Positions 28,875 to 39,545 of a DNA stretch of 64,000 nucleotides are shown one piece after another (positions within the stretch are counted from its first letter, which is position 1; each line of letters starts with the position of its first letter). The stretch lies in contig NZ_MDTU01000001.1 of NCBI RefSeq assembly GCF_001720395.1, positions 1,442,211 through 1,506,210 on the forward strand, written 5' to 3'. The DNA is from Piscirickettsia litoralis. Its GTDB lineage: Bacteria; Pseudomonadota; Gammaproteobacteria; Piscirickettsiales; Piscirickettsiaceae. A program made the translations under genes and the position numbers. The notes under the pieces are model-generated. The model saw nothing but the letters and a program-made list of their open reading frames with translations, was not told where the DNA came from and made no database searches.

Positions 28875-29184
28875 ATACCCTGCTATTGTTAAAGCGATAA
28901 AAGTCTTGGATAAGTATTATCAAGTCAACTGTCCTCCCGACCAATACCGCGCGCTCGAAGAAGCGGCACTATTATTAGACGATAAAATGCGTCATATCCG
29001 TGACAGTGGTAAAGTCATCGGTGTTGAACGCATTGCGATCATGGCCGCCCTCAATCTTGCTCATGATTATCTACAAAATATGGACCATCGTGATAATTAT
29101 ATAGACGATGTTAATCAACAACTTGAGCTATTAGAAAACAAAGTTAAACAAGCACTTCGCTTTTCTGATGAAAAAGAGATATAA
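28855..29184 (+). CDS. zapA: cell division protein ZapA
   Basis: Cytosolic Z-ring stabiliser that bundles FtsZ. 109 residues from the ATG at 28855, inside the preceding gene. The second half is the ZapA helix region GVERIAIMAALNLAHDYL followed by a coiled coil. The N-terminal part has the PPDQYRALEEAALLLDDKM pattern. Identity is supported strongly by the 6S RNA gene and fau directly downstream, the classic zapA-ssrS-fau order. Confidence 0.9.
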   Translation: MSKQAPKYPAIVKAIKVLDKYYQVNCPPDQYRALEEAALLLDDKMRHIRDSGKVIGVERIAIMAALNLAHDYLQNMDHRDNYIDDVNQQLELLENKVKQALRFSDEKEI

Positions 29185-29189
29185 TGGAA

Positions 29190-29376
29190 TCAGTCCCACT
29201 GTCGTGTACGAGATGAGGTAAACATCTTGAGCCGATATCGCACATGCCGGGAGTTGAACGTAGTGCTGTGAGCCTGCTTGCCTTTGAGTAAGACGCCTGA
29301 TGCCCTACAAGAGACACCCACCTAGTTTAACTGGGTTCAATGCTGCGCACCTCAACGGCACGATGGGGGACTTCTA
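29190..29376 (+). ncRNA. ssrS: 6S RNA
   Basis: Regulatory RNA that mimics an open promoter and holds sigma-70 RNA polymerase in stationary phase. It lies in the zapA-fau spacer, its usual gammaproteobacterial place. The 5' part AGTCCC pairs with the 3' part GGGGACT to close the long stem. The GCCTGATGCCCTAC region, the CACCCACC element and the ACTGGGTTCAATGCTGCGC segment near the 3' end match the family layout around the central bubble. Ends are estimated from the closing stem. Confidence 0.85.
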
Positions 29377-29410
29377 TTTTCAACAAGAATAAAACACAAC
29401 ACTCAATACC

Positions 29411-29973
29411 ATGAGTACAAAACAACAACTACGCTATCATATGCGCAAAATGCGCCGATCACTCTCTGCTTCAAACCAACAATTAGCAGCAAATAATTTT
29501 ATAACTCAGCTCACTAATTGCAATATTTTAGATGATGCTCAACACATTGCGCTTTACATGAGTGCCGACGGCGAGATCGACCTTACCCCCACTTCGCATG
29601 CACTTTGGGCACAAAAAAAGACTGTTACCTCCCTATAGTCCCCAAAACAGGCAAAGCCCTCACCTTTGGGTTGTACCAAGAAAATACCAGGTTACAAACT
29701 AACCGCTATGGCATTAGCGAGCCTATTACAGACAAAATAATAACACCCACAGAGCTTGATGCCGTTTTACTCCCTTTAGTTGCTTTTGACACTAATGGTA
29801 ATCGCCTCGGCATGGGTGGCGGTTATTATGATACAAGTTTTGCCGACCTGGTGGGGCAAATCAAATTAATTGGCTGCGCTCACCGAGCACAACAGCTTGA
29901 CGACCTCCCCACCGATAGCTGGGACATTCCTTTGCATGCTATTATTACAGATCAAAATTTTTATGTATTTTAG
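29411..29973 (+). pseudogene. fau: 5-formyltetrahydrofolate cyclo-ligase, frameshifted
   Basis: Converts 5-formyl-THF to 5,10-methenyl-THF using ATP. About 188 residues when joined. The N-terminal KQQLRYHMRKMRRSLS, the middle ALYMSADGEID and the C-terminal signature LGMGGGYYD are in place. The first frame stops at 29638; adding one A to the seven-A run at 29613-29619 restores AQKKDCYLPIVPK. It follows 6S RNA and is probably cotranscribed with it, as ygfA is in E. coli. The EVE gene starts ten bases after its stop. Confidence 0.87.
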
Positions 29974-29983
29974 GTAATATTTT

Positions 29984-30442
29984 ATGAATTATTGGCTAAT
30001 GAAATCAGAGCCTGATGCTTTTGGCATCGATGACTTACAAGCACTACCCAAACAAACCGACAGCTGGGACGGCATCCGTAACTACCAAGCCCGTAATATG
30101 ATGCGTGATGAGATGAAAGTAGATGATTTGATTTTCTTTTATCACTCCAATTGTAAGGTTCCAGGCATCGTTGGCATCATGAAAGTCGCAAGCAAACCGT
30201 ATCCAGACCACACCCAATTTGACCCTGAATCTAAATATTATGACCCTAAAGCCACCACCGACAAACCACGCTGGATGATGGTCGATGTCAAATTTGTTGA
30301 AAAGTTTAGTAAGGCCATCTCACTAAACACTCTAAAACAAACTGCCGAACTCAGTGAAATGGCTGTTGTTAGAAAAGGCAATCGGCTCTCAATCACCCCT
30401 GTAACGCCTGAACAGTGGCAAACGATTCTATCTATGCGTTAA
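29984..30442 (+). CDS. EVE-domain protein
   Basis: 152-residue single EVE domain, a PUA-like fold that reads modified bases. It starts with the family's NYWLMKSEPDAFGIDDL and includes WDGIRNYQARNMMRDEMK, the FFYHSNCKVPGIVG strand and DKPRWMMVDVKF. Length and motifs match the bacterial homologues of human THYN1. It sits immediately behind fau. Stand-alone EVE proteins have no firmly known role. Confidence 0.92.
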   Translation: MNYWLMKSEPDAFGIDDLQALPKQTDSWDGIRNYQARNMMRDEMKVDDLIFFYHSNCKVPGIVGIMKVASKPYPDHTQFDPESKYYDPKATTDKPRWMMVDVKFVEKFSKAISLNTLKQTAELSEMAVVRKGNRLSITPVTPEQWQTILSMR

Positions 30443-30529
30443 ATTTCAATTCTGATGCACACCCACCCAACTAGTTCAATTATCACCTAAACTAAAACTA
30501 GGGATCCTTTAGCTTTAGAGCGGTTTGGT

Positions 30530-32186
30530 ATGCGCACTTTCGTATCTAGTCTTAACAGCTTGACCGTCAAGCTGCTGGGTATTTCTAGCATTACTGTTCT
30601 TTTAATTGCCGGCGCTGGATTTTATGGCCTCAGCAGCTCATGGTCATCAATGAATGAGCTCGGTCGTATCATTGAGGTCGACCAAGCTCACGAGCATGCT
30701 GTTTTGAAAATTAGCATCAACTTCAAGGAGCAAGTCCAAGAATGGAAAAATGTCTTATTGCGTGGTTACGATAAAAATAAATTTAACAAATATCTCGGCA
30801 AGTTTGAAGACAAAGAAACACAAGTGAGAAAACAATCAGAAAAGTTGCTTAAAGGGCTTTCAGGGCCTCACCATAAAACGTCCCGCCAACTGTTAGCAAC
30901 ATTTATCAATGACCATAAAACACTCGCTGAAAAATATCGCCAAGGTCTTAGGCAATTTGAAGCCAGCGGCTATGACAGCAAAGCTGGGGACAAAGCTGTT
31001 TCTGGCATAGACAGAGCACCACTCAAGACTCTAACAACCGCAGCAGAAGCAATCTCTAAAAATTTGGCCACAACCACTCAAGTGGCACTTAAGAAAAAAC
31101 AACAAACTGTCCTGTTTACCCTCATTTTAATCATCATCGCAATTGTTGCAGGTGCCGCGACCTATGCCATTTTAGTGCGCCGATTGATCATTCGCCGCGT
31201 GCAGTTTTTTGGTCAGAGACTTAGAGCACATTACCGAAGGTGACTTTACCCATCAATGCCAGCCTCTAGGAAGAGATGAGATCGGCCAAATTGGCACTGC
31301 CATCGAAACACTTAAAAGTAAAATTGGTACTTTAATCGCTGAAATTAATCACATGACTCAGCGAGTTAGCAATTCATCAACCACCATGTCTACCATGATG
31401 GGAGAAGCGCAATCACAACTCACAGAACAAGCAAGCGGAGCAGAGCAGATTCAAGCAGCAATGACAACAATGAATGAAACCATGAAAACCGTCGTCTCAA
31501 AAGCGGAAAATGTCGCTCAATCAGCCAGAAATGCCGACCAAAAATCTCATGAAGGGCAAAAGGTCGTCACAGAAACACGCGAAACCATTGGTAGTCTCGC
31601 CAAAGAGGTAGAAACAACCGCCCAAGTTATTACTTCACTCAATGAAGCCAGCAATAACGTCGGTAGTATTCTTGATGTCATCAAAGGCATCTCTGAACAA
31701 ACCAATATGCTTGCTTTAAATGCAGCTATTGAAGCTGCACGTGCCGGTGAGCAGGGTCGCGGATTCGCTGTTGTTGCCGACGAAGTCCGGGGGCTTGCCC
31801 AACGTACCGGCGATTCTGCAGAACAAATTTATGACCTGATTGAGCAATTACGCTCCCATGCCAATAATGCCGTCGAAGCCATGGACAAGGGAAAAGAGCG
31901 TGCAGATGCGAGCGTACAACAGTCTGAAAAAATGTCAGAGTTACTCACTTCAATTATTACCATTGTCTCTGAAATCTCAACCACCAATGCCCAAATCGAA
32001 TCGCTGATTAAAGAGCAAAGCACCTCCTTTGGTGCAGTAACGCAACAAGTCAGTAAAATTAATAGCCTCGCTCAAAACACAACAGCTAAAACAGGCGAAA
32101 CAACAGTCCATAGCCAAGAACTCTCCGAACTTAGCGATGGTTTATCTAAATTACTCGAACAATTTAAACTTGAAGAATCTGCTTGA
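30530..32186 (+). pseudogene. methyl-accepting chemotaxis protein, frameshifted
   Basis: Membrane chemoreceptor of about 551 residues when joined. TM1 is near residues 12-34 and a sensor region rich in Lys follows, with TM2 near 192-214 and then a HAMP linker. The signalling tip is canonical: [21 protein letters not shown] and then [16 protein letters not shown]. No C-terminal CheR/CheB pentapeptide is seen. The first frame stops at 31243; removing one T from the six-T run at 31205-31210 gives [16 protein letters not shown], a normal TM2-HAMP exit. Ligand unknown. Confidence 0.88.
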
Positions 32187-32221
32187 TTTAGTTGATATCG
32201 ATAAAATAACCAGAACCATAA

Positions 32222-32262
32222 AATAAGCCGCAATTACGGCTTATTTTATCTTATTTTTTCAA
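32222..32262 (+). terminator. Rho-independent terminator behind the chemoreceptor gene
   Basis: AATAAGCCG/CGGCTTATT nine-base stem with a six-base loop and a T-rich tail. It also separates the receptor gene from convergent cysQ. Confidence 0.8.
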
Positions 32263-32282
32263 CTCTCATCAGCTAGTGAGCG

Positions 32283-33083
32283 CTAGAAATACTGATGCCA
32301 ATTATGGCGAACGTCCCCCATCGCGATTAAATAGGGGTTATGAAAATCTTCTTTTTGGTTATATTTTAAAGTTTTGAATTGAAAATCAACAATATCGCCA
32401 CCAGCTTCTCGTAAGATCATATGAGCCGCAGCCATATCCCACTCAGAGCTTGGCACTAAGCGTAAACACAAATCCGCTCGACCAGCGGCGATTAAACACA
32501 GCTTTAAGGCACTGCCCACCTCTTCAATAGAATACTCTGGGAATTGGCGAGTAAACTCCCCCAAACGATCCAAATCGTGCCAACGCCCAGCCACCAAACG
32601 AATTTTCTCACCTTGCCGATACGGTCGACTGCGAATACGCTCAGGCAAATAACGATCTTGCTGCAAAAAGGCCCCTTCACCCTCACTCGCAAAGTAACAC
32701 TCTCCCGTCACAGGTACATAAACAACCCCTAAAATAGGACGCCCCTCTTCAATCAAGGCGACATTAATTGTAAATTCATCATTACCACGAATAAACTCTC
32801 GCGTGCCATCCAAAGGATCAATCAGCCAATAACGCGACCAACTCTGACGTTCTACAAAAGAAACATTCGTTAATTCTTCAGAGATTATTGGGTAATCCGG
32901 TGTCAGCGCCGCCAAGCCTCCCATTAGCACTTCATGGGATTCTAAATCTGCAGAAATTAGCGGTGTGGAATCTGCTTTCACAGCAATTTCAAGAGAATCA
33001 ATATTTTTATAAATATCAAGTACGCGGCGGCCTGCTTCCTTGACCAAAGCAATCACGCTATCGAGTAGGCTTTGTTCTTTCAC
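32283..33083 (-). CDS. cysQ: 3'(2'),5'-bisphosphate nucleotidase CysQ
   Basis: Magnesium-dependent phosphatase of the inositol monophosphatase family that removes PAP made in sulfate assimilation. 266 residues. Metal-binding motifs are visible: ISEE, WLIDPLDGTREFI and, near the C-terminus, SEWDMAAAHMILREAGG. A GTG start at 33083 is used. nudE lies 26 bases upstream on the same strand, so the two probably form an operon for clearing nucleotide by-products, as next to each other in other gammaproteobacteria. Confidence 0.92.
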   Translation of the reverse strand: MKEQSLLDSVIALVKEAGRRVLDIYKNIDSLEIAVKADSTPLISADLESHEVLMGGLAALTPDYPIISEELTNVSFVERQSWSRYWLIDPLDGTREFIRGNDEFTINVALIEEGRPILGVVYVPVTGECYFASEGEGAFLQQDRYLPERIRSRPYRQGEKIRLVAGRWHDLDRLGEFTRQFPEYSIEEVGSALKLCLIAAGRADLCLRLVPSSEWDMAAAHMILREAGGDIVDFQFKTLKYNQKEDFHNPYLIAMGDVRHNWHQYF

Positions 33084-33109
33084 TATTTCTCCAATAGATT
33101 GTCTTTAGA

Positions 33110-33665
33110 TTAATTTATCGACTTGAAAAAATCTTTTGCCATATAAAGTGCTGCGAGGCTACGTGCTTCATGAAAATCATCACGCATCAACAAGTCCTCA
33201 TATTTTTCAAAAGGCCATGATACAACTTCCAGCTCTTCAGGTTCATCCCCAACAAGCTTTTGTGGATAAAGGTTTTCAGCAACAAAAACTTGAATAGAAT
33301 GACCAAAGTAGCCTGGTGCTAGAGTCATACTTTTTAGCTTCGTTAAGGTCTGCGCCCCATAGCCAACCTCTTCTTTGAGTTCTCGATTCGCTGCTTGTTC
33401 CGCAGTTTCTCCAGCATCCACCAAACCTTTAGGAAACGCTAAGGTATAGTCATCAACTCCGGCAGCATACTCACGCACTAACAAGAAGTGATCTTTATCT
33501 ATAACAGGAACAATCAAAACAGCCCCATTATGGTGCTGAGCGCGAGGAATACGCTCATACTGGCGCAGTTCATCATTACTAAAACGAAGGTCAATCTGCT
33601 CTATCGAAAAAAAAACGACTGCGTGCAACAATCTCACGTTTTAAAATTTCAGGTTTTTTCTTCAT
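33110..33665 (-). CDS. nudE: ADP compounds hydrolase NudE, N-terminal frameshift
   Basis: Nudix hydrolase of ADP-ribose, AP3A and NADH. The Nudix box is GLVDAGETAEQAANRELKEE followed by VGY. The frame open to 33637 begins with an odd MRLLHAVV, whereas the neighbouring frame from the ATG at 33665 encodes KKKPEILKREIVARSRFFS, the normal NudE N-terminus. Removing one base from the nine-A run at 33607-33615 joins them, about 184 residues. It precedes cysQ. Only the first 20 residues are affected, so the shorter frame could still be a partial enzyme. Confidence 0.88.
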
Positions 33666-33797
33666 CGCTATCCCTTCCATTAGAATATTTTGTCAATTAT
33701 ACCAGCCTTAACTCAGTTTGAAGAGCATTATTGATGGCGCAATGCATGACCCACTTCTGTTATACTCGTCTCATTTAAAACCCTGGAGAAATTGTCT

Positions 33798-34190
33798 ATG
33801 ACACAAGAGGTCACAGAAACCGTTCGTCTCGATAAGTGGCTTTGGGCGGCACGCTTTTTTAAAACGCGCGCACTGGCAAAAACAGCGATAGAGGGAGGGA
33901 AAGTCCACTGCAACGGTCAACGCATCAAGCCTAGCCATAAAGCCATCGTCGGCGCAATCTTAGTCATTCGCCAAGGTTTTGCCGAAAAAACCGTTATTAT
34001 TCAAGCACTATCCAGCCAAAGACGTGGCGCAAAGGAGGCCGTCTTGCTCTATCAAGAAACTCAAGAAAGCCAAAAATTACGTGAAAAACAACTTGCAGAG
34101 CGCAAAGCACTTGGCCAAATTGCCCATGAAGGTCGCCCTGACAAAAAACAGCGAAGGCAGCTAATTGACTTTAATAGAAAAAATTTATAA
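33798..34190 (+). CDS. hslR: ribosome-associated heat-shock protein Hsp15
   Basis: S4-domain RNA-binding protein that rescues stalled 50S subunits carrying peptidyl-tRNA. About 130 residues. The S4 fold begins VRLDKWLWAARFFKTRALA and continues KVHCNGQRIKPSHK; the C-terminal tail GRPDKKQRRQLIDF is typical of Hsp15. GGAG lies nine bases ahead of the ATG at 33798, which I prefer to the upstream TTG. It is divergent from nudE. Confidence 0.92.
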   Translation: MTQEVTETVRLDKWLWAARFFKTRALAKTAIEGGKVHCNGQRIKPSHKAIVGAILVIRQGFAEKTVIIQALSSQRRGAKEAVLLYQETQESQKLREKQLAERKALGQIAHEGRPDKKQRRQLIDFNRKNL

Positions 34191-34360
34191 GTCGTACGCT
34201 ATTGAACTCTAGTCTGCTTTATGGTCCAACTCTTGTACAGTTTACACGCTTAAGCCTGCCATAAGGTAAAGGGCAAATAATTTACTGAGAGGCACTTCTT
34301 GTGGTAGATTTTTCGTTTTTATAATTTTTATGCTCTGGTATTTTAAAAATGTAGAGTGAA

Positions 34361-35718
34361 GTGGTTTCATCAAAAATGCTATCGATAACTGAGTTTTTTA
34401 CTCAAAATTTTAAAACAAAATTTATTAGTCAATCCGGTGCTATCACTCCCTGGACTGATTTACTAAGTCATGCCTTTGCCTTATCCAAGCACTTGCCTAC
34501 AACAACCACACATATAGCCAACCTTGCAACATCAACTTCAGACTTTTGGTTAGTACTGCTTGCGGCAGCCTACAGTAAAAAACAATCGTCCTCCCAGCAA
34601 ACACAGCTCCAAGTACCTTAACACAGCTATCTAAACATTTTTCGGATCTCTATCCACTCACTGATGAACAACTAGCACGATTAAAGATAGAGAAAATTTT
34701 CGCGGCTCACTCAGATAACAAAATACCACCGCTGCTGATCAATCCTGATGGCATCGCTGTACACCTCTCGACATCTGGCAGCAGCGGCACGCCCACGCTA
34801 CATGCAATGAGCTGGCGGCGCTTACTCACTCTCGCCCAAACAACCGCACAGCATTTCAAACACTGGCAGGGCAGCACTATTTTGGCCACAGTCCCCTCTC
34901 AGCATATGTATGGGCTGGAGCACCGCCTCTTTTGGGCGCTTCCTCTACAAGCCAATGTCCATGACCAGATGGCTCAGCTCCCCAGTGACATCCTAAAACG
35001 TTTAAGCCAATTAGGCACAGACTCTATACTCATTACCACCCCTTTTCACCTTAACGCTTGCGTTCAATCTGGCTTAAACTTTCCAAACATTCGTGGCGTC
35101 CTCTCCGCCACCGCCCCACTTAGCCAAAATCTGGCCAAACACGTCGAAGCATTATTTAAAGCGCCTGTTTATGAAATTTATGGCAGTACCGAAACCGGTG
35201 CCATCGCCACTCGACAAGCCGCCTATGAACAAGATTGGCAATTATTTTCAGGCCGAAGCATCATCAAAAAAGCACAACGATTTTACCTATCACAAACTCA
35301 AAGTGATGGCAGTCCCAATATTCTCACAGAGTTGCATGACACCATTGAGAATATCACCGATAATCGCTTTACTCTTGGGCCACGTAGTAACGATTTAATT
35401 AAAGTCGCAGGCAAACGCGCATCTCTTGCAGAACTCCATCATACCGTCAAAGAAATCTCTGGAATAAAAGACGCTGCTTTTTATTTACCCGAGCAAGAAA
35501 GTCATACAAAACTATATCAACGTCTAATCCTTTTTGTCTGCTTTGATGAAAAATTAGTCACAACCACAATGATCAAACAAAAAATCAAACAATATTTTGA
35601 CCCTATCTTTGTCCCCAAAGAAATCTATAAACTAGAAGAGTTACCACGCAATGAAGTCAGCAAACTGACATTATCCTCTTTAAAAGAACTGTTAGAGCGT
35701 TGCCGTCATGAGATTTAA
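34361..35718 (+). pseudogene. AMP-dependent acyl/aryl ligase of aryl-polyene type (ApeH-like), frameshifted
   Basis: First gene of the polyene-like operon. ANL-superfamily adenylating enzyme, about 452 residues when joined. STSGSSGTPT is the phosphate-binding loop, IYGSTETGAIATR the conserved ATP-binding block, and RSNDLIKVAGKRAS the hinge. In aryl-polyene clusters this enzyme loads the aromatic starter. The first frame stops at 34621; adding one A to the six-A run at 34577-34582 restores KKTIVLPANTAPSTLTQ. Starts at the GTG 34361 or ATG 34376 are both possible. The stop overlaps the next gene by 11 bases. Confidence 0.82.
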
Positions 35719-35989
35719 TAAAAATCATGCGTGCTTTCAAGGTCACTTCGATCACCAGCCTATCGTTCCAGGTGCATATTTGCTGAGCTTAGCCATAGAC
35801 TACATTTATCAAACCCATCCAACCATCACATCCTTACAAGTGATACAGGCTAAATTTCCACAGAGTTTAACGCCTGAGACTCACTATGAATGGCAGCTCA
35901 CAGAACAAAAGCCGGGAATTTATATCATTCGAGCAAAAAACGACTCACAATTATTTTTACAAGCTCGCCTCAAAGGAGAGCTTCGATGA
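35708..35989 (+). CDS. hot-dog-fold 3-hydroxyacyl-ACP dehydratase (ApeI-like)
   Basis: 93 residues of FabZ/FabA-like single hot-dog fold. The active-site region reads CFQGHFDHQPIVPGAYLL, matching the GHFxxxPxxPG pattern with the catalytic histidine. In polyene assembly it would dehydrate the 3-hydroxyacyl chain on the carrier protein. It overlaps the AMP-ligase gene upstream by 11 bases and the acyltransferase gene downstream by four bases, so all three are translationally coupled. Confidence 0.8.
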   Translation: MRFNKNHACFQGHFDHQPIVPGAYLLSLAIDYIYQTHPTITSLQVIQAKFPQSLTPETHYEWQLTEQKPGIYIIRAKNDSQLFLQARLKGELR

Positions 35990-36875
35990 GCGCCTGGTTA
36001 TCTCAGGCTGATCGCGGCAGTCTGATTGGCTTGCGCATCATGCTCAAGCTGATCTCTCTGCCTGGGGGTCGTCCTGTTGCTAAACTCATCATTTGGCTAA
36101 TCAGCAGCTATTTTTTTGCTTTTCGATTCGCGGTCGTAAGGCCTCAAAGCAATTTTTACAGAAAATAAAATCGCCTCAAAAGGCCCGTTTTTACCACACG
36201 TTAAAGCATTATCATCATTATGGCATGACCATCATCGACCGTGCTTTTATGCTAACAGCCCCTAAAGAGCACTTAAACTTTTCCATTCATGGCCTAGAAC
36301 ATTTAAAACAACAAAAAACGGGTTATATTTTACTCGGTTCACACTTAGGCAGCTTTGAAGCGATGCGCTCACTCGCTATTTATCAAGCACAGACCACAGA
36401 AATTAAAGCACTAATGAATGTTGAACTTTCTTCTCATTTTAATTTATTAGCTAGCGAACTTAACCCAGAACTTGCAGATTTAATCATTCCAAGTGATGGC
36501 TTAAATGGTTTATTACAGGCCCAAAGTACTTTAGCAAGAGGCGGCTGCGTCGGTATTTTAGGCGATCGCAGCTATCCGAAAGAGCGAGTTCATCCATGCT
36601 CTTTTTTGGATGCATCACTTCAAATGCCATTAACGCCCTACTATCTCGCCAGCTTGGCTCAAGTGCCTATCCTCACGTTTTTCGCTCTTTATCAAGGCAA
36701 AAACCATTATGATATTTACATTGAGCCACTAATTCACCATATTCCAAATGACCGTAAAACACGCTTGACGATTATGCAAGCCGCAGCCACTCAATTTACA
36801 ACACGTTTAGAAAAATATGCCAAAAAATTCCCTTACAATTGGTTTAATTTTTACAATATTTGGCAAAAAAACTAA
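35986..36875 (+). pseudogene. LpxL-like lipid acyltransferase of the polyene cluster, frameshifted
   Basis: About 297 residues when joined. LPLAT family of lauroyl/myristoyl acyltransferases: the ILLGSHLGSFEAMR motif carries the catalytic His with a spaced acidic residue, and VGILGDRSYPKERVH matches the family's substrate loop. The N-terminal stretch is membrane-associated. It probably attaches the polyene acid to its lipid or glycan anchor. The first frame stops at 36168; adding one T to the seven-T run at 36111-36117 restores YFFCFSIRGRKASKQFLQ. In some clusters this domain is fused to a glycosyltransferase; here that is a separate gene at 40714. Confidence 0.8.
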
Positions 36876-36894
36876 ATTAATGAGTTAAATTAAT

Positions 36895-37546
36895 ATGATT
36901 TATTTTTTCAAAAAATTTTAAAATTATTACTCCATTTTATTTAACCTTAAGCGTAACGCTATTTTTAATCTTAGGTCCGGCTGATGCAAGCGCTCAACAA
37001 CCATCACAGACAAGCCAACTGCTTACAACCATTAGCCAACAGCTTTCTTCGCAGCCTAAACCACTAACGCTTTACTATTATGCCAAGCGTACGTTTTCAT
37101 TCTCACACACCCCCGTTAATAGCCAAGGTCGAGTGACAATTCACTCTTCTGGCATCATCGAGCAGCAATTTATAGATCAAAAACAACAAAGTAGAAAAAT
37201 AATCATCAAAAATGATCAGCTCTACTTTTATAGCAATAGTCAGTTAAGTCAAACCCTAACCATTAAAGACTATCCCTTACTCGAACAACTCGTCACCTCC
37301 CTTAGAAGCTTAACGAGTAATAGCAGCCAATCACTAAGCAATCACTACCTTATTAATCTAATTGGTACAAACCAGCATTGGTCGCTTATACTCATTCCCA
37401 AAAAAATTGAGCAAACAACAATTACACAAATTAAAATTACCGGTAACAGCAGCCAATTAAAAACCTTTGCTCTTAGCCAAAACAGTGGTGCAAAATGGAG
37501 CATGCGATTTACTCATGCTCCAATACCAACACAGGGTCAGAACTAA
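36895..37546 (+). pseudogene. LolA-like periplasmic carrier of the polyene cluster, 5' frameshift
   Basis: About 217 residues when joined. The N-terminus is a signal peptide (TLSVTLFLILGPADASA) and the mature part is the half-barrel LolA fold common in aryl-polyene clusters, beginning LLTTISQQLSSQPKP and LYYYAKRTFSF. The open frame seen from 37133 lacks the signal. Removing one T from the six-T run at 36903-36908 joins it to the ATG at 36895. It probably carries the polyene lipid across the periplasm. The ketosynthase gene starts four bases after the stop. Confidence 0.75.
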
Positions 37547-37549
37547 CCT

Positions 37550-38731
37550 ATGCCAACCATAAAGCTTCAACATTACAGCATCGTTTCAGCACTCGGTCTT
37601 GGTAAACAAGCTCAGCTTGGCGCATTACAGCAACAACAATCAGGACTCACTCCTTGCGACTATCCAGAAGCGACTATCAATAGTTATATCGGCAAAGTGA
37701 CAGGCTTAGAATACGCTTTTGCCCCAGAAGCTCTTAAAGAGTATCAGTGCCGCAATCAACAAATTGTCCAACTTGCCCTAGAGACCGATGGCTTTATCGG
37801 TGCAGTAAATCAGGCAAAATCTCGTTATGGCACATCTCGTATTGCCACGCTCATCGGCACGACTAGCTCTGGCCTCGAAGAGGTTGAAAAAGCCTATCGC
37901 GCATCACATAACGGTCTGTGGCCTCAAGATTTTAATTATCGACGAACCTCTTATAATGGTGCAACCAGTGAATTTATCAGCCGCTACTTAGGACTCACCG
38001 GACTTCATTACACCATAGGCAATGCGTGCACCTCTAGCCTCAGTGTTTTTAACCAGGCAGCGCGCTTAATACGAGCGGGCATCGTCGATGCGGCTGTCGT
38101 TGGTGGCGTTGAAAGCCTATGCTTAACCACATTACAAGGCTTTAACTCATTAGAATTACTCAGCCCTGAACCCTGCCGCCCCTGTGATCAACACCGCAAT
38201 GGCCTTAATATCGGTGAAGGCGCTGGGTTTATTTTACTCGAAAAGGCGAGCATAGCGACTGGAGACATCATTCTTGCCAGCAGCGGTGAAAGCAGCGACG
38301 CTCATCATATTTCCACCCCCTCAGCCGATGCAATCGGTGCAGTTTATTCCATGCAACAGGCGCTCAAACAAGCGAAGCTGCAAACTCAAGATATCGGCTA
38401 TATCAACAGTCACGGCACCGCCAGCCTTGTCAACGACAAAGCAGAAGATCAGGCAATCTGCCAACTTTTTGGCAACAAAACACCTTATAGTTCAACCAAA
38501 GGCTGGACCGGTCACACCCTGGGGGCTGCCGGTGCAATCGAGACTATCTTTACCGCCTTAGCGCTAGAGCAACAAACCTTGTGGGGCACATTGAATTTAC
38601 AAGAACAAGACAAAGCAATACAAGGTAACGTCATCAAGGAAAATACCCAAGCCAGCCTTAATCATGCCCTGGTACACTCCATAGGCTTTGGGGGCAATAA
38701 CTCCAGTCTGATATTAAGCCGGGTGCGCTAA
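37550..38731 (+). CDS. beta-ketoacyl-ACP synthase of the polyene cluster (ApeO/ApeR-like)
   Basis: Condensing enzyme, 393 residues, that extends the chain with malonyl-ACP. The catalytic triad is complete: Cys160 in GNACTSSLSVFNQA, one His in YINSHGTASLVND and the second in KGWTGHTLGAAGAIE. GFGGNNSSLIL closes the fold. It is directly followed by a degenerate ketosynthase-like partner, a heterodimer arrangement as in type II polyketide and aryl-polyene systems. This is the only complete ketosynthase in the cluster; E. coli-type clusters have two. Confidence 0.92.
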   Translation: MPTIKLQHYSIVSALGLGKQAQLGALQQQQSGLTPCDYPEATINSYIGKVTGLEYAFAPEALKEYQCRNQQIVQLALETDGFIGAVNQAKSRYGTSRIATLIGTTSSGLEEVEKAYRASHNGLWPQDFNYRRTSYNGATSEFISRYLGLTGLHYTIGNACTSSLSVFNQAARLIRAGIVDAAVVGGVESLCLTTLQGFNSLELLSPEPCRPCDQHRNGLNIGEGAGFILLEKASIATGDIILASSGESSDAHHISTPSADAIGAVYSMQQALKQAKLQTQDIGYINSHGTASLVNDKAEDQAICQLFGNKTPYSSTKGWTGHTLGAAGAIETIFTALALEQQTLWGTLNLQEQDKAIQGNVIKENTQASLNHALVHSIGFGGNNSSLILSRVR

Positions 38732-38732
38732 C

Positions 38733-39545
38733 ATGAAAATTTATATTGAAAAAATAGGCTTAATTCTTCCTGGCCTGCATCATTGGTCAGCATTTAAAAA
38801 CTTCTGCCAAACTCAAGATCAGCGAGTAGCACTTAAGCAATGCGAGCCAGCTTTGCAGGTTGAAGGCGTCAACAAACGTGCTTTACAGCGCGTTCCTTAT
38901 ATTTGTCGCTTAGCACTCGCAGCACTATCACAAGCGATTGATATTAACACGACACAAGCCAAACAGCCGGTTGGAATCTTCGCCTCCAGTATTGGTGATA
39001 GCGCAACATTAGATCATATCTGCAACTCACTACTAGAATCTCCGCCCTATGTCTCACCATTAAAATTCAGCCATTCATTACTGAATACGGCCGCTGGCGT
39101 CTGGAGCATTCAAACCAATAATCATAGTCAAACAATCAGCCTATCGGCCTGTGAGTATAGCGCCGCTTGTGCGCTCTTAGAAACCGTATTACAAACACAT
39201 ATAGAAAATAAAAATACAATCGCTTGCTGCTATGATATTAATACCCATTTTCCAGATAATCCATTTATTAATATTCAAGACAGCGCTGCCATTGCTTGGC
39301 ATGCAACTCCAATAAAAACAACTAACACACTCACAACGCTTAATATTCAAGTCATAGATCAGCAGGCTATTAACCAACAAGACAACTGGCAAAGCAAAGA
39401 CAGCAGATTAAATACACTGTATTTAGAAAATCCTGCAGCAAAACTACTCCCTTTGCTCGAAGCCATCGCCTGCGAGCGCGAACACACAATTCAATTACAG
39501 CTATCGGCCGAGACGGCACTGAATATTGAGGTAAAGCCATGTTAA
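38733..39545 (+). CDS. ketosynthase-like chain-length-factor protein (ApeC-like)
   Basis: 270 residues, shorter than a true ketosynthase and ending before the region of the two catalytic histidines. VGIFASSIGDSATL and SPLKFSHSLLNTAAGVWSI match the beta-ketoacyl-synthase-like N-terminal family of aryl-polyene clusters. A Cys occurs in SLSACEYSAACALLE, but without the His pair it cannot condense, so a chain-length or stabilising role beside the preceding ketosynthase is inferred. It overlaps the dehydratase gene by seven bases. Confidence 0.85.
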   Translation: MKIYIEKIGLILPGLHHWSAFKNFCQTQDQRVALKQCEPALQVEGVNKRALQRVPYICRLALAALSQAIDINTTQAKQPVGIFASSIGDSATLDHICNSLLESPPYVSPLKFSHSLLNTAAGVWSIQTNNHSQTISLSACEYSAACALLETVLQTHIENKNTIACCYDINTHFPDNPFINIQDSAAIAWHATPIKTTNTLTTLNIQVIDQQAINQQDNWQSKDSRLNTLYLENPAAKLLPLLEAIACEREHTIQLQLSAETALNIEVKPC